Assembly: GCA_938028565.1 (NCBI GenBank)
Contig: CALIZS010000004.1
Span: 62,001-126,000, forward strand
Direction: 5' to 3'
DNA from: an uncultured Atopobium sp.
GTDB lineage: Bacteria > Actinomycetota > Coriobacteriia > Coriobacteriales > Atopobiaceae
DNA: 64,000 bases
Shown: in pieces, positions 33,793-43,241 of the stretch
Layout of the letters: each line of letters starts with the position of its first letter
Numbering within the stretch: position 1 is the stretch's first letter
The notes under the pieces: generated by a model
Databases searched by the model: none
Told to the model about the DNA's origin: nothing
The model's input: only the letters and a program-made list of their open reading frames with translations
Position numbers and translations under genes: made by a program

Positions 33793-35063
33793 TGGCTCAT
33801 GGTATTGCGCTCATAAATCTTGGATGTAGGGTAAATCGCGTTGAGCTTGATTTAATGGCGGATTCTCTGCTTCGCATGGGATGTCGCATTGTTGAAGAAG
33901 ATGAAGCTCAGGCAATTGTTATCAACACCTGTGCTGTTACTGCTGAGGCTGAAGCTAAGACGAGAAAAGCTGTGCGTAAAGCAGCGCTTATGTCAGGAGC
34001 CCCTCTTGTAGTAGCAACGGGTTGTGTTGCAAGTCTTTTTGCTGATGAACTTGCTTCGCTTGCTCCTAACGTTGTTGTAGAAGCTGAGAAGGACAAAGTT
34101 GCAGATAGGGTTCTTGAAGAGCTAGGTTTTGCACCAGAATCCGTAAGCGACGACGGACTTGTCATCTCCAAGCCTACTCCAACAGGCCGCACGCGTCCTG
34201 GCATCAAAATTCAAGATGGTTGCGATAATCGTTGCACCTTCTGCATTGTGTGGAAAGCACGTGGCGCAGGTAAGTCTCTTGATCCTCGTGAAGTTGTTTT
34301 ACAGGTAAAAGATGCTATGAGCAGGGGAGCTCAAGAGGTTGTTCTTACAGGAATCAACCTTGGCAGCTATAAGGCTCAACTTGAGGATGAAGGTGGAAGA
34401 ATTCTACGTCTTCCTGATCTTCTCGAGTATGTGCTTGAAAAAACCGAGGTTGGCCGCTTGAGGCTTTCTTCTCTTGAGCCACCAGATGTAAATGCTCGTT
34501 TGGTAGAGGTAATTGCTGCATCCAATGGAAGAATTGCATCTTTCTTGCATATCTGTCTTCAGTCCGGATGTGACGCTACGCTTGCTCGTATGGGCAGGGT
34601 GTATAGGACAGAGCTTTATCGCAAGGCTGTTGAGAAAGCACGTTCGGTACTGCCAACCATTGCTTTGGGAACGGACCTTATCGTTGGTTTTCCTGGAGAA
34701 ACTGATAAAGAATTTGATGAGTCGTATGAGTTTTGTCGTCAGATGGGCTTTTCAAAGATGCATGTATTTAGGTATTCCAAGCGACCTGGAACACCTGCGG
34801 CTACTGCTCCAAATCAGGTAGATCCAAAAGTGATGGCTGAGCGCGCAAAGAAAATGCGTGATCTGGGTAATGCTATGCGCTTTGAAGCTGCTAAGAAGCT
34901 TGTTGGTAGCTGCGATAATGTGGTGGTACAGTATCCTGGTAGGGGAATTTCTGGCGGCCTTTTTGATGTCCAGGTTGATCCTACTATTGAACTTGATGAA
35001 CTTATCGCTATGCGCTTTGATGAAGTTTTACCTAATGGAACGCTAAAAGCTACTCGTTTATAA
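33792..35063 (+). CDS. mtaB: tRNA t6A37 methylthiotransferase MtaB
   Basis: This radical-SAM enzyme adds a methylthio group to t6A37 of tRNAs reading ANN codons. The 423-residue product has the N-terminal UPF0004 domain (INLGCRVNRVELDLM; NTCAVTAEAEAKTRKAVRKA; CVAS) with three cluster Cys, then the CDNRCTFCIV CxxxCxxC motif (about 149-158), and a short TRAM-like C-terminus. The NxCxV wording and VRK-type spacing separate it from MiaB and RimO, both also in this window. Confidence 0.92.
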   Translation: MAHGIALINLGCRVNRVELDLMADSLLRMGCRIVEEDEAQAIVINTCAVTAEAEAKTRKAVRKAALMSGAPLVVATGCVASLFADELASLAPNVVVEAEKDKVADRVLEELGFAPESVSDDGLVISKPTPTGRTRPGIKIQDGCDNRCTFCIVWKARGAGKSLDPREVVLQVKDAMSRGAQEVVLTGINLGSYKAQLEDEGGRILRLPDLLEYVLEKTEVGRLRLSSLEPPDVNARLVEVIAASNGRIASFLHICLQSGCDATLARMGRVYRTELYRKAVEKARSVLPTIALGTDLIVGFPGETDKEFDESYEFCRQMGFSKMHVFRYSKRPGTPAATAPNQVDPKVMAERAKKMRDLGNAMRFEAAKKLVGSCDNVVVQYPGRGISGGLFDVQVDPTIELDELIAMRFDEVLPNGTLKATRL

Positions 35064-35074
35064 ATTGGGGGAAC

Positions 35075-36034
35075 ATGGAGCCAACACAGATTCGCTTAAC
35101 TATTCCTGATTCAGTGGACCCTCTGTATCTGACAGGTCCTGCTGATAGTTTGCTCAGAGAAATTGAAGCGTCATGTGCGGCTCTTATTTCAGTCAGAGGT
35201 AAAGCCATCTTTTTGTCGGGAACTTCTCAAGAAATTGAGCAATTAACGCTCATTTTTTCTCACCTGATTCAAATGGTCGAATCAGGCACAAAGCCCACGC
35301 TTGAAGACGTAAAGCTCCTGCTTGATAGTACAAAAAGAAATGCCAGCTTAGAGCAGACGGGAACACGTACCCTGTTTGTGACACATAAGGGCAAAGCAAT
35401 TCAACCTAAAACACAAGGTCAAATTGCTTATACCAAGGCAATAGCAAACAATTCCATTACGTTTGGTATTGGTCCTGCAGGAACAGGTAAAACGTATTTG
35501 GCAGTTGCTATGGCACTTGCCGCCTTAACTTCTCAACAAATTAGCAGAATTGTGCTGGTAAGACCTGTTGTAGAAGCAGGAGAGTCTCTCGGCTTTCTTC
35601 CAGGCACACTTCAAGAAAAGCTTGATCCCTACATTAGGCCGCTCTACGATGCGCTTTTTGATATGACTTCCATGGAGTACGCAAATAACCTCATTGAACA
35701 GGGAATTGTTGAGATTGCGCCACTTGCATTTATGCGCGGTCGTACCATGAATGACGCGTTTGTCATTTTGGATGAGGCTCAAAATACCACTCCTGAGCAG
35801 ATGAAGATGTTTCTTACTCGATTGGGTTTCTCGTCAAAGTTTGTAATTACGGGCGATGCAACACAGCGAGACCTTGTGGGCAGAAGTGGTTTGGACGTTG
35901 CTCGACAGGTGCTTGGCAACCTTGAAGACGTTGCTTTTGTTGATTTAGATAGAAATGATATTGTTCGCCACACGTTGGTTGGTAAGATAGTTGATGCATA
36001 CACTGCGTATGAGAAAAAACAGCTAGGGGAGTAA
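35075..36034 (+). CDS. phoH: PhoH-like ATPase / predicted RNA-linked P-loop protein
   Basis: The 319-residue product has Walker A GIGPAGTGKTYLAVAMALAA (about 133-152), Walker B FVILDEAQNTTPEQMKMFLTR, GDATQRDL and an N-terminal KH-like stretch (about 1-80). PhoH-like proteins are ATPases of uncertain role, often adjacent to ybeY and linked to RNA metabolism. The phoH-ybeY-dgkA-era-recO order here is a well-known conserved cluster. Confidence 0.94.
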   Translation: MEPTQIRLTIPDSVDPLYLTGPADSLLREIEASCAALISVRGKAIFLSGTSQEIEQLTLIFSHLIQMVESGTKPTLEDVKLLLDSTKRNASLEQTGTRTLFVTHKGKAIQPKTQGQIAYTKAIANNSITFGIGPAGTGKTYLAVAMALAALTSQQISRIVLVRPVVEAGESLGFLPGTLQEKLDPYIRPLYDALFDMTSMEYANNLIEQGIVEIAPLAFMRGRTMNDAFVILDEAQNTTPEQMKMFLTRLGFSSKFVITGDATQRDLVGRSGLDVARQVLGNLEDVAFVDLDRNDIVRHTLVGKIVDAYTAYEKKQLGE

Positions 36035-36035
36035 C

Positions 36036-36545
36036 GTGGTTAACGAGTACGACATTGTAATCGAAGAGGGCGTCGAGTCGCCAATTTCTGTGGAAGAGAT
36101 TGAAGCTGATTGCAATCTGGTACTTTCTGAAGAGGGCATTGAGCGCCCCTGTACCGTCTCCATTTCTGTAGTTAGTGATGCAGAGATTCAGCAGGTAAAC
36201 CTTGAGTGGCGAGAAAAAAATGCGCCCACTGACGTTATCTCACTTGAGATAGAGCGCCCTGATGATCCAGATTTGGCTCCTGGTGAGATGTGTGAGTTGG
36301 GTGATATTATTCTGGCTCCTCATTTTATTGCTCGACAGGCAAAAGAATATGGCACTACAGAGGCAGATGAGTTTAGGCTTATGCTTGTTCATGCCATGCT
36401 TCACCTGCTTGGATATGACCATATTGAAGATGATGAGGCAGAGATTATGGAAGCTCGTGAAGACGCTCTTGTTGCTCTGCTTTCAACGGATAGGACTATT
36501 GAGCCAGTCGTGTTGACTCGCCACCGCGAGGGGATTGACGAGTAA
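36036..36545 (+). CDS. ybeY: Endoribonuclease YbeY (rRNA maturation factor)
   Basis: This metal-dependent RNase is involved in 16S rRNA 3' processing and ribosome quality control. The 169-residue product starts at GTG 36036, five bases after GGGGAG. The zinc motif is HAMLHLLGYDH (HxxxHxxxxxH, about 119-129). The preceding APTDVISLEIE and GDIILAPHFIARQA segments are conserved. The stop overlaps the dgkA start. Confidence 0.95.
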   Translation: MVNEYDIVIEEGVESPISVEEIEADCNLVLSEEGIERPCTVSISVVSDAEIQQVNLEWREKNAPTDVISLEIERPDDPDLAPGEMCELGDIILAPHFIARQAKEYGTTEADEFRLMLVHAMLHLLGYDHIEDDEAEIMEAREDALVALLSTDRTIEPVVLTRHREGIDE

Positions 36546-36922
36546 TGATTCCGGGATCTAAGGGCAGACATCCAAGCTTCAAGCGCGGCCTTCTCTTTGC
36601 ACTACAGGGCGCTCGTCAAGCATTTGCTCAGGAAGCAAACTTGCGTCGTATGGCAGTTGCTGCTGTAGTGACCGTGCTTGTGGGATTGTTTGTTGGCTTA
36701 GATGCGCTGAGCTGGGCACTTGTTCTTGCTTGTATTGGTTTGGTTTTAACCACAGAACTACTCAATACAGCAATAGAAACCGTGGTAGATCTGGTTTCTC
36801 CAGAGTTTCACCCCATGGCTGGTAAAGCTAAAGATATTGCGGCAGCTGCCTCATGCTGCATCAGTATCACCGCAGCTCTTATAGGACTTTTGATTTTCTC
36901 GCGTGCAATTTTTCATTGGTAA
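36545..36922 (+). CDS. dgkA: Diacylglycerol/undecaprenol kinase, DgkA family
   Basis: This is a small integral-membrane kinase of 125 residues. After a basic N-terminus (GSKGRHPSFKRGLLFALQGA) come three hydrophobic helices. The active-site signature TTELLNTAIETVVDLVSPE (about 76-94) has the ExxNTAIE pattern. In Gram-positive bacteria these enzymes mostly phosphorylate undecaprenol for cell-wall synthesis; the substrate here is inferred. Confidence 0.93.
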   Translation: MIPGSKGRHPSFKRGLLFALQGARQAFAQEANLRRMAVAAVVTVLVGLFVGLDALSWALVLACIGLVLTTELLNTAIETVVDLVSPEFHPMAGKAKDIAAAASCCISITAALIGLLIFSRAIFHW

Positions 36923-36934
36923 GTCGGAGGACAT

Positions 36935-37873
36935 ATGACCGCCACTTCAGTTTCTGAAAACTCTTCATCTGATACCACTCCATTTAGGAGCGGTTTTGTT
37001 GCCTTAGTTGGTCGTCCTAGTGTTGGTAAGTCCACGCTGTTAAACGCTTGCATGGGCCAGAAGGTGGCCATTGCAAGCCCTATTGCCCAGACAACGCGTC
37101 GTCGTTTTAGGGCAGTGGTAAACGGTGAGAACTCTCAGCTGGTCATTGTAGATACTCCAGGCCTCCACAAGCCCAAAGACGCTCTTGGAAAAGAGCTCAA
37201 CAAGGCGGCGCTCGGAGAGCTTAATGACGCTGATGTTATTGCTTTTTTGATTGATGCTACCAAGCCTGTTGGTCGTGGAGATGAATGGGTTGCCAATCAT
37301 GTTGAGCAGGCGCATGCCGCCTTTAAGCTGCTGGTTATTACCAAGGCTGACATTGCAACTCCAGAGCAAGTAGCAGAACAGCTTGAGGCTGCACAAGCTC
37401 TTGCGCACTTTGATGACGTGCTTGTTGTTTCTGCTCCAGAAGACTTCAATATCCAGGCATTTATTGCGCTTGTTTCAGAACATCTTCCTGAGGGCCCCAT
37501 GTGGTTCCCAGAGGACATGGAGACTGACGCATTGCCAGAAGACCTGGTAGCAGAGTTTGTTCGCGAGAAGCTCTTGTTGAATCTTCGTCAAGAAGTTCCC
37601 CATTCCGTTGCCGTTGTCTGCGATTCCTATGAGGTAGCAACGGACGGCCACCTCTCTATTTCTGCCACTATTTTGGTTGAGCGAGAAGGACAAAAGGGCA
37701 TCGTAGTTGGCCAGGGTGGATCCATGATTAAACGCGTTGGCGTTGAGGCTAGAAAAGACCTGGAGAAACTGTTTGGTCGCAAGGTTTATCTTGACCTGCA
37801 GGTGCGCGTTCAGCCTCTCTGGAGACGTGATGCCAACGAGATTAAACGCCTAGGTTACTCAACTGAGGACTAG
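36935..37873 (+). CDS. era: GTPase Era
   Basis: Era binds 16S rRNA near the 3' end and assists 30S assembly. The 312-residue product has G1 GRPSVGKSTLLN (about 26-37), G2 region AQTTRRRFRAV, G3 DTPGLHKP, G4 ITKAD, and a C-terminal type II KH domain with GQKGIVVGQGGSMIKRVG. ATG 36935 follows GGAGGACAT. It lies in the phoH-ybeY-dgkA-era-recO cluster. Confidence 0.96.
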   Translation: MTATSVSENSSSDTTPFRSGFVALVGRPSVGKSTLLNACMGQKVAIASPIAQTTRRRFRAVVNGENSQLVIVDTPGLHKPKDALGKELNKAALGELNDADVIAFLIDATKPVGRGDEWVANHVEQAHAAFKLLVITKADIATPEQVAEQLEAAQALAHFDDVLVVSAPEDFNIQAFIALVSEHLPEGPMWFPEDMETDALPEDLVAEFVREKLLLNLRQEVPHSVAVVCDSYEVATDGHLSISATILVEREGQKGIVVGQGGSMIKRVGVEARKDLEKLFGRKVYLDLQVRVQPLWRRDANEIKRLGYSTED

Positions 37874-37875
37874 TT

Positions 37876-38625
37876 GTGCCTGGTAGAAAGAGCGCGCGTC
37901 TTAAAGCAATTGTGCTTGATAGAACAAAACTCGCCGAGCAAGACCTCATTTTAACCATGCTCTCCGATTCTGGAGAAGAACGTCGAGCTGTTGCCAAGGG
38001 CGCTCGAAAGCCAGGCGGCCGATTTGCTGCTCGTGTTGAGCTTTTCTGTGAGCTAGACGTACTGCTGGCAGAAGGACGCTCGCTTGACATCTTGTCCGAG
38101 GCAACCTTACTTGAACCACATGCAACGCTTCGAGGCGATCTCTCTAAGGTGGCGGCTGCGTCAGCTATCTGTGAAGTCGCACGTCTTTCGTGTATTGATG
38201 GCATTGAGGACGCATTTCTCTATCCACTGCTCTCTCGTGCTCTCAGAGCCTGCGAAGAAGTAGTTGACGAGAAACACTTAGATCTTGTAGTTGCTGCCTA
38301 TGTATTTAAGGTTTTGGCACATGAAGGCTGGCGCCCTGAGCTGGAATCGTGCATTGCCTGTGGAGATGAAGCTCTAACGTACTTCTCGCCAGCTGCTGGC
38401 GGTGCATTGTGTGGAAGTTGTGCGCATGAGATTGAGGGAGCCATTGAGGTAACTCCGCTTGAGCTCTCTTGGCTCTCGTCGCTTCTAAAACTTACCTTTG
38501 ACCAGCTTGTTGTTGCCGAGATTGCTCCAGAAACTGCGCTCTTTTTGCTCACAAGCGCGCATATTTGGGCAGCCACACACCTTGAGGCGCGTCTCAAGGC
38601 ATTTGAATTTCTGCTGAGTATCTAG
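37876..38625 (+). CDS. recO: DNA repair protein RecO
   Basis: It helps load RecA on SSB-coated DNA in the RecFOR pathway. The 249-residue product starts at GTG 37876, two bases after the era stop. The N-terminal OB fold starts ARLKAIVLDRTKLAEQDLILTM; a helical part follows with a zinc site CIACG (about 156) and CGSC (about 178). Length and position fit RecO. Confidence 0.92.
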   Translation: MPGRKSARLKAIVLDRTKLAEQDLILTMLSDSGEERRAVAKGARKPGGRFAARVELFCELDVLLAEGRSLDILSEATLLEPHATLRGDLSKVAAASAICEVARLSCIDGIEDAFLYPLLSRALRACEEVVDEKHLDLVVAAYVFKVLAHEGWRPELESCIACGDEALTYFSPAAGGALCGSCAHEIEGAIEVTPLELSWLSSLLKLTFDQLVVAEIAPETALFLLTSAHIWAATHLEARLKAFEFLLSI

Positions 38626-38760
38626 TTGAAGTGGATTTTTACTAGCAAAGTTCACCAGTAACTGGTATCCTTTTGTAGGTTATTTCCTTGTTCTTAGGGG
38701 CTAGTCACTGCCGGCTACCTTCTCAGTACAAGGAGTATTTAACGCGAAAGGCGGTTTATT

Positions 38761-39039
38761 ATGGCAGTAACTAAGGATCGTAAGGCTGAGCTCATCAAGC
38801 AGTACGGCAAGGACGAGAAGGACTCCGGTTCCGCACAGGTTCAGGTTGCTCTTCTTACTGAGCGTATTCGTCAGCTCACCGACCACATGAAGTCCCACCA
38901 GAAGGACTTCCACACTCGTCGTGGTCTTCTGATGCTCGTTGGTAAGCGTCGTCGTCTTCTTTCTTACATTAAGACGAACGACATTGAAGAGTACCGTACT
39001 CTTATTGCTTCCCTGGGTATCCGCGACAACATCCAGTAA
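38761..39039 (+). CDS. rpsO: 30S ribosomal protein S15
   Basis: The 92-residue product binds the central domain of 16S rRNA and helps nucleate the platform. [20 protein letters not shown], the [18 protein letters not shown] helix and [19 protein letters not shown] are standard S15 features. The start ATG 38761 follows AAAGGCGG. It is followed by pnp, the conserved rpsO-pnp pair. The 135-base upstream gap holds no recognised autoregulatory fold. Confidence 0.97.
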   Translation: MAVTKDRKAELIKQYGKDEKDSGSAQVQVALLTERIRQLTDHMKSHQKDFHTRRGLLMLVGKRRRLLSYIKTNDIEEYRTLIASLGIRDNIQ

Positions 39040-39051
39040 GTTGGCTTTTTA

Positions 39052-39072
39052 GGGCGCCGTCTGGCGCCCTTT
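39052..39072 (+). terminator. Hairpin between rpsO and pnp
   Basis: GGGCGCC / GGCGCCC stem with loop GTCT followed by only TTTAT. It could be a weak terminator or a processing site that separates rpsO from pnp mRNA. Confidence 0.65.
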
Positions 39073-39123
39073 ATGTTTGAGGCCCGTTTGCAATGGGGCA
39101 AACGGAGATAGAAGAGGAAAGAA

Positions 39124-41322
39124 ATGACTAAAGTAACTCACGAATTTGACCTCTATGGTAAGCACTACACCCTTGAGGCTGGTGAGCTCGCAAAGCAGGC
39201 AACAGGTGCCTGTATCGTTAAGTGCGGCGATTCCACCGTACTTCTCACTGCAGTGGTTTCCAAGGAGCGTAAAGATTACGACTTCTTCCCACTGACTGTT
39301 GATTTTATTGAGAAAATGTACGCAGTTGGTCGTGTTCCTGGTGGATACCTTAAGCGTGAGGCTCGTCCATCCGAGAAGGCAACCCTTACTGCTCGTATGA
39401 TTGACCGTCCTCTGCGCCCATCCTTCCCAGATGGCTTCCGCAATGAGGTTCAGATTGTTGCAACTTCTCTTGTTGCTGATCAGGTAAACGCTGTTGATAC
39501 CATCTCTGTCATGGGCGCATCTGCTGCTCTGGCCGTTGGTGGTGTTCCTTTTGAGGGACCACTTGCGTGCGTTCGTATTGGCCGCAACGCCGATACCGGC
39601 GAGTTCCTGGTTAACCCAACCTACGAAGAGCGTGATCACTCTGATCTTGATCTTGAGCTTGGTGGTTCTTCAACCTTTATTTCTATGCTTGAAGCTGGCG
39701 CAGAAGAGATTTCCGAAGAGGACATGCTTTCTGCTATGGCATTTGGTCAGGAGGCAATTGCAGCTTTCTGCGAGGAGCAGAAGAAGTTCATTGCTAAGTG
39801 GGAAGAGGTTAACGGTCCTATCGTCAAGCGTGAGTACATCCTTGACGAGCCAATTGCTGAGGTTCATGACCGCATCTTTGCTTACTACGATCAGATGAGC
39901 GCTGCTCTTAAGGATGCTGATAAGCAGTCTCGTATGCAGAAGGTTGCTGAGCTGATGGATGAGATCAAGGCTCAGTTTACCGAGGAAGAGCAGGAGCTTT
40001 GGAGCCGCGCTATTGCCGTTGAACTCAAGGGCCTTGAGAAGCACGCTATGCGCGTCATGGTTGTTGAGACCGGCGAGCGCGTTGACGGTCGTGTTGCTAA
40101 CGAGATTCGTCCAATCATGGTCAAGCCTGATTACCTGCCACTTGTTCATGGTTCTGGTCTTTTCCAGCGCGGTCAGACTCAGGTTCTCTCCATTTGTACG
40201 CTTGGCATGCTCAACGAGTGGCAGCGTCTTGACACCATTGAGCCAATGGATGGCAAGCGCTACATTCACCACTACAACTTCCCACCATTCTGCACCGGTG
40301 AGACTGGCCGTATGGGCAGCCCAAAGCGCCGTGAGATTGGTCACGGAGCTCTTGCAGAGCGCGCACTCCTTCCTGTTATTCCTTCTGAGGAAGAGTTCCC
40401 TTACACCATCCGTGTTGTCTCTGAGGTAATGGAGTCCAATGGTTCTTCTTCCATGGCTTCTACCTGCGGTTCAACCCTTTCTCTTATGGATGCAGGCGTT
40501 CCTCTAAAGCGTCCTGTTTCTGGTGTTGCAATGGGTCTTATCCAGGAGAACGGCAAGACTGTTGTTCTTACCGATATCCAGGGTCTTGAGGACTTCCTCG
40601 GCGACATGGACTTCAAGGTCTGCGGTACCACTAAGGGTATTACCGCAATGCAGATGGACAACAAGGCAACGGGTCTTACTCCAGAGATTCTGCGCAGCGC
40701 ACTTCTCCAGGCTCAAGAGGGCCGTATGTTCATTCTGAACAAGATGCTCGAGCAGATTCCTGCACCTCGTACTGAGACCAAAGAGACCGCTCCACAGATC
40801 ATCTCGCTTTCTATCCCAACCGATAAGATTCGCGACGTCATTGGCTCTGGTGGCAAGGTTATCCGCGGTATCCAGGAGGATACGGGCGCAACCGTTGACA
40901 TCCAGGAGGATGGCACCGTCTTTATCGCTGGTACTAACGGTGCTGCCGAGGCTGCTGCAGAGCGCATCAAGGCTATTGTTAAGGTTCCAGAGGTAGGCGA
41001 GGAGTACACTGGTCGCGTTGTTGGTCTTCAGCCATTTGGCGCCTTTGTTGAGCTCCTTCCTGGCAAGGACGGCCTGCTTCACATTTCCCGCGTTGCACAG
41101 GGACGTGTCGAGAAGATCGAGGATGTTCTGGCTGTTGGCGACGAGGTTAAGGTTCAGGTCCTTGAGGTAGACGAGAAGGGCAAGATTTCTCTTGACCGTC
41201 TCGATAAGCCAGAGGCACCACAGGGTGCTCCAAAGAAGGACCGTGAGGAGCGTCGCCCACGTCGTCAGAACGACAACGGCAACTCTGAGCGCAGGCAGCC
41301 ACGTCGTCACCACGACGCATAA
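39124..41322 (+). CDS. pnp: Polyribonucleotide nucleotidyltransferase (PNPase)
   Basis: This is a phosphorolytic 3'-5' exoribonuclease. The 732-residue product has two RNase PH cores (the second with FPPFCTGETGRMGSPKRREIGHG and the catalytic-region FLGDMDFKV), a KH domain (DVIGSGGKVIRGIQEDTG, about 569-586) and an S1 domain (GEEYTGRVVGLQPFGAFVEL). The C-terminal 45 residues are rich in Arg, Lys and Pro. ATG 39124 follows GAGGAAAG. Two other major decay nucleases, rnj and rny, lie in the same window. Confidence 0.97.
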   Translation: MTKVTHEFDLYGKHYTLEAGELAKQATGACIVKCGDSTVLLTAVVSKERKDYDFFPLTVDFIEKMYAVGRVPGGYLKREARPSEKATLTARMIDRPLRPSFPDGFRNEVQIVATSLVADQVNAVDTISVMGASAALAVGGVPFEGPLACVRIGRNADTGEFLVNPTYEERDHSDLDLELGGSSTFISMLEAGAEEISEEDMLSAMAFGQEAIAAFCEEQKKFIAKWEEVNGPIVKREYILDEPIAEVHDRIFAYYDQMSAALKDADKQSRMQKVAELMDEIKAQFTEEEQELWSRAIAVELKGLEKHAMRVMVVETGERVDGRVANEIRPIMVKPDYLPLVHGSGLFQRGQTQVLSICTLGMLNEWQRLDTIEPMDGKRYIHHYNFPPFCTGETGRMGSPKRREIGHGALAERALLPVIPSEEEFPYTIRVVSEVMESNGSSSMASTCGSTLSLMDAGVPLKRPVSGVAMGLIQENGKTVVLTDIQGLEDFLGDMDFKVCGTTKGITAMQMDNKATGLTPEILRSALLQAQEGRMFILNKMLEQIPAPRTETKETAPQIISLSIPTDKIRDVIGSGGKVIRGIQEDTGATVDIQEDGTVFIAGTNGAAEAAAERIKAIVKVPEVGEEYTGRVVGLQPFGAFVELLPGKDGLLHISRVAQGRVEKIEDVLAVGDEVKVQVLEVDEKGKISLDRLDKPEAPQGAPKKDREERRPRRQNDNGNSERRQPRRHHDA

Positions 41323-41382
41323 GGCACACCTAAACTCAAAGGGTTTCTCGCCACGCGAGACCTTATATTTACGAGATAGCAA

Positions 41383-41415
41383 AGAGAGCTTCGATGCATG
41401 TCGGAGCTCTCTTGT
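41383..41415 (+). terminator. Terminator after pnp
   Basis: AGAGAGCT / AGCTCTCT stem extended by CGA/TCG around a TGCATG loop, followed by TTGTT. A smaller hairpin TCTCGC / GCGAGA lies upstream at 41346-41360. Confidence 0.7.
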
Positions 41416-41422
41416 TATTCTG

Positions 41423-41451
41423 TTGAGATTTTGATTCTTTGGGAATATATA
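41423..41451 (+). promoter_or_regulatory. Candidate promoter of rnj
   Basis: TTGAGA (41423-41428), 17 bases, TATATA (41446-41451). It would give a leader of about 110 bases before rnj. A second AT-rich TATAAT (about 41475) is an alternative -10 without a good -35. Confidence 0.5.
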
Positions 41452-41513
41452 GCGTAATACGTGCTGATTTTTTATATAATTAAACAACATGTAGATTTTG
41501 CAAAAAGTCTTGT

Positions 41514-41537
41514 AGACGGCCCTTTGGGGTGGCGTCT
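41514..41537 (+). promoter_or_regulatory. Leader hairpin upstream of rnj
   Basis: AGACG / CGTCT with inner GCC/GG pairing lies 35 bases before the start. It could be a cleavage or autoregulatory element; that is inference from position. Confidence 0.4.
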
Positions 41538-41571
41538 GTTATAGAAAGTTATTTGAAAGGAAAACGTTTTA

Positions 41572-43236
41572 ATGCCTAAGAAAGACCCAGCTCTTAAAGT
41601 CATTCCTATGGGCGGACTTGATGGCATTGGCAAGAACATGACCGTTTTTGAATACGGTAATGATATGGTGCTTGTTGATGCTGGTTTGATGTTCCCAGAT
41701 GACGAACAGCCTGGTATTGACCTAGTTTTGCCAGACTACACCTATGTACTAGAAAATGAAGATAAGCTCCGTGGTATTTTGATTACCCACGGTCATGAAG
41801 ACCACATTGGTGCTCTTCCGTACCTGCTTATGGACCTTACTCGTAAGGTGCCAATCTATTCCAGTAAGCTCTCGCTTGGCTTTATTGAAGGCAAGCTCGC
41901 TGAGCACAAGATTGTGGGTACTAAGCTTCGTGAGGTTACTGATGGTTCAAAGGTCCAGCTTGGTGCCTTTGACATCACGTTCTTCTCGATGACTCACTCT
42001 ATTCCTGCAGCTTTTGGTATTCATATGAAGACTCCTGCAGGAACACTTATTCACTCTGGTGACTTTAAGCTTGATCAGACTCCAATTGACGGTGTTCGTC
42101 CAAACTACGCTGCAATCACCAAGTTTGGCTCCGAAGGCCTTGACCTGCTGTTGTCTGACTCAACCAACGCTAATCGCCCTGGTATGACTCCATCCGAGGC
42201 TTCTGTTGGTGCGGCGCTTCGTCACATCATCAAGAATGCAACTGGTCGCGTCTTTGTTGCGTCGTTCTCAAGCCACATTCACCGCCTGCAGCAGGTATGC
42301 GATGCATCCGTTGCGGTAAAGCGTAAGGTTGTTGTTACTGGTCGCTCTATGATTACCAACACCAAGGTTGCGCGTGAGCTTGGTTACCTCAACATTGCCG
42401 ATAAAGACATCATTGATGCGTACGATGTTGATAAACTCGCAGATGATCGCATTGTTGTTCTGTGCACTGGCTCCCAGGGAGAGCCTCTAAGTGCTTTGGC
42501 ACGCATGGCAAACGGAGAGCACAAGTCGCTTTCCATTCGTCCTCAGGACACCGTAATCATCTCTGCAACTCCTGTTCCAGGTAACGAGAAGAGCGTTCAG
42601 TCCATCATCAACGCACTCTCTAAGATTGGTTGCGAGATTTACGATAAGTCAAAGGCACTTGTTCACGTTTCTGGCCATGGTAGCCAGGAAGAGCTCAAGC
42701 TTATGCTTGGTATGGCTCGTCCAAAGAGCTTCATGCCTGTTCATGGTGAGGCTGTTCACCTGCGTGCTCACGCAGAACTTGCTCAGCAGATGGGCGTTTC
42801 TGCTAACCGTATTTTCATTCTTGATAACGGCGACACGCTTGAGATGAGAAACGGCAAGGTTACTCGTGGTAAGACGGTTGAGTCTGGCGTAGTGTACGTT
42901 GACGGCCTCTCTGTCACCGACGCTAACCCTGTTGTTCTTCGTGACCGTCAGCGCCTTTCTCAGGACGGCATTGTTACCGCTGTGGTAACCCTTGTTGGTC
43001 GCAACCTTAAGCCAGGTGTTGTTGAGATTTCCGGCCGTGGTGTTTCATTTGCCGACGATGACGAGCTTATGAATGACGCACAGAATCTTGTGAGAAATTC
43101 AATCGAGAAGGCCTCTAAATCCGAAGGCGCAAACATTGAAGCAATGAGAAAGAGCGTTCGTAACGCCCTTTCTAACTTCCTTTGGAGCAAAACTCGTACT
43201 CGACCAATGGTTATTCCGGTCATTATGGAGGTATAA
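41572..43236 (+). CDS. rnj: Ribonuclease J
   Basis: This is a 5'-3' exoribonuclease and endonuclease of the metallo-beta-lactamase/beta-CASP group, important for mRNA decay and rRNA maturation. The 554-residue product has the metal motif ITHGHEDHIGALPYLL (about 72-87), HSGDFKLDQTP, the beta-CASP stretch starting LLSDSTNANRPG, and the C-terminal HVSGHGSQEELKLML. The start ATG 41572 follows GAAAGGAAAA. It directly precedes ftsK by 5 bases, a common Gram-positive order. Confidence 0.96.
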   Translation: MPKKDPALKVIPMGGLDGIGKNMTVFEYGNDMVLVDAGLMFPDDEQPGIDLVLPDYTYVLENEDKLRGILITHGHEDHIGALPYLLMDLTRKVPIYSSKLSLGFIEGKLAEHKIVGTKLREVTDGSKVQLGAFDITFFSMTHSIPAAFGIHMKTPAGTLIHSGDFKLDQTPIDGVRPNYAAITKFGSEGLDLLLSDSTNANRPGMTPSEASVGAALRHIIKNATGRVFVASFSSHIHRLQQVCDASVAVKRKVVVTGRSMITNTKVARELGYLNIADKDIIDAYDVDKLADDRIVVLCTGSQGEPLSALARMANGEHKSLSIRPQDTVIISATPVPGNEKSVQSIINALSKIGCEIYDKSKALVHVSGHGSQEELKLMLGMARPKSFMPVHGEAVHLRAHAELAQQMGVSANRIFILDNGDTLEMRNGKVTRGKTVESGVVYVDGLSVTDANPVVLRDRQRLSQDGIVTAVVTLVGRNLKPGVVEISGRGVSFADDDELMNDAQNLVRNSIEKASKSEGANIEAMRKSVRNALSNFLWSKTRTRPMVIPVIMEV

Positions 43237-43241
43237 GCCCA

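Noticed and set aside
40504..41490. Long open frame on the minus strand opposite pnp
   Set aside because: It lies antisense to the KH and S1 part of PNPase. The Leu/Asn-rich product has no known features.
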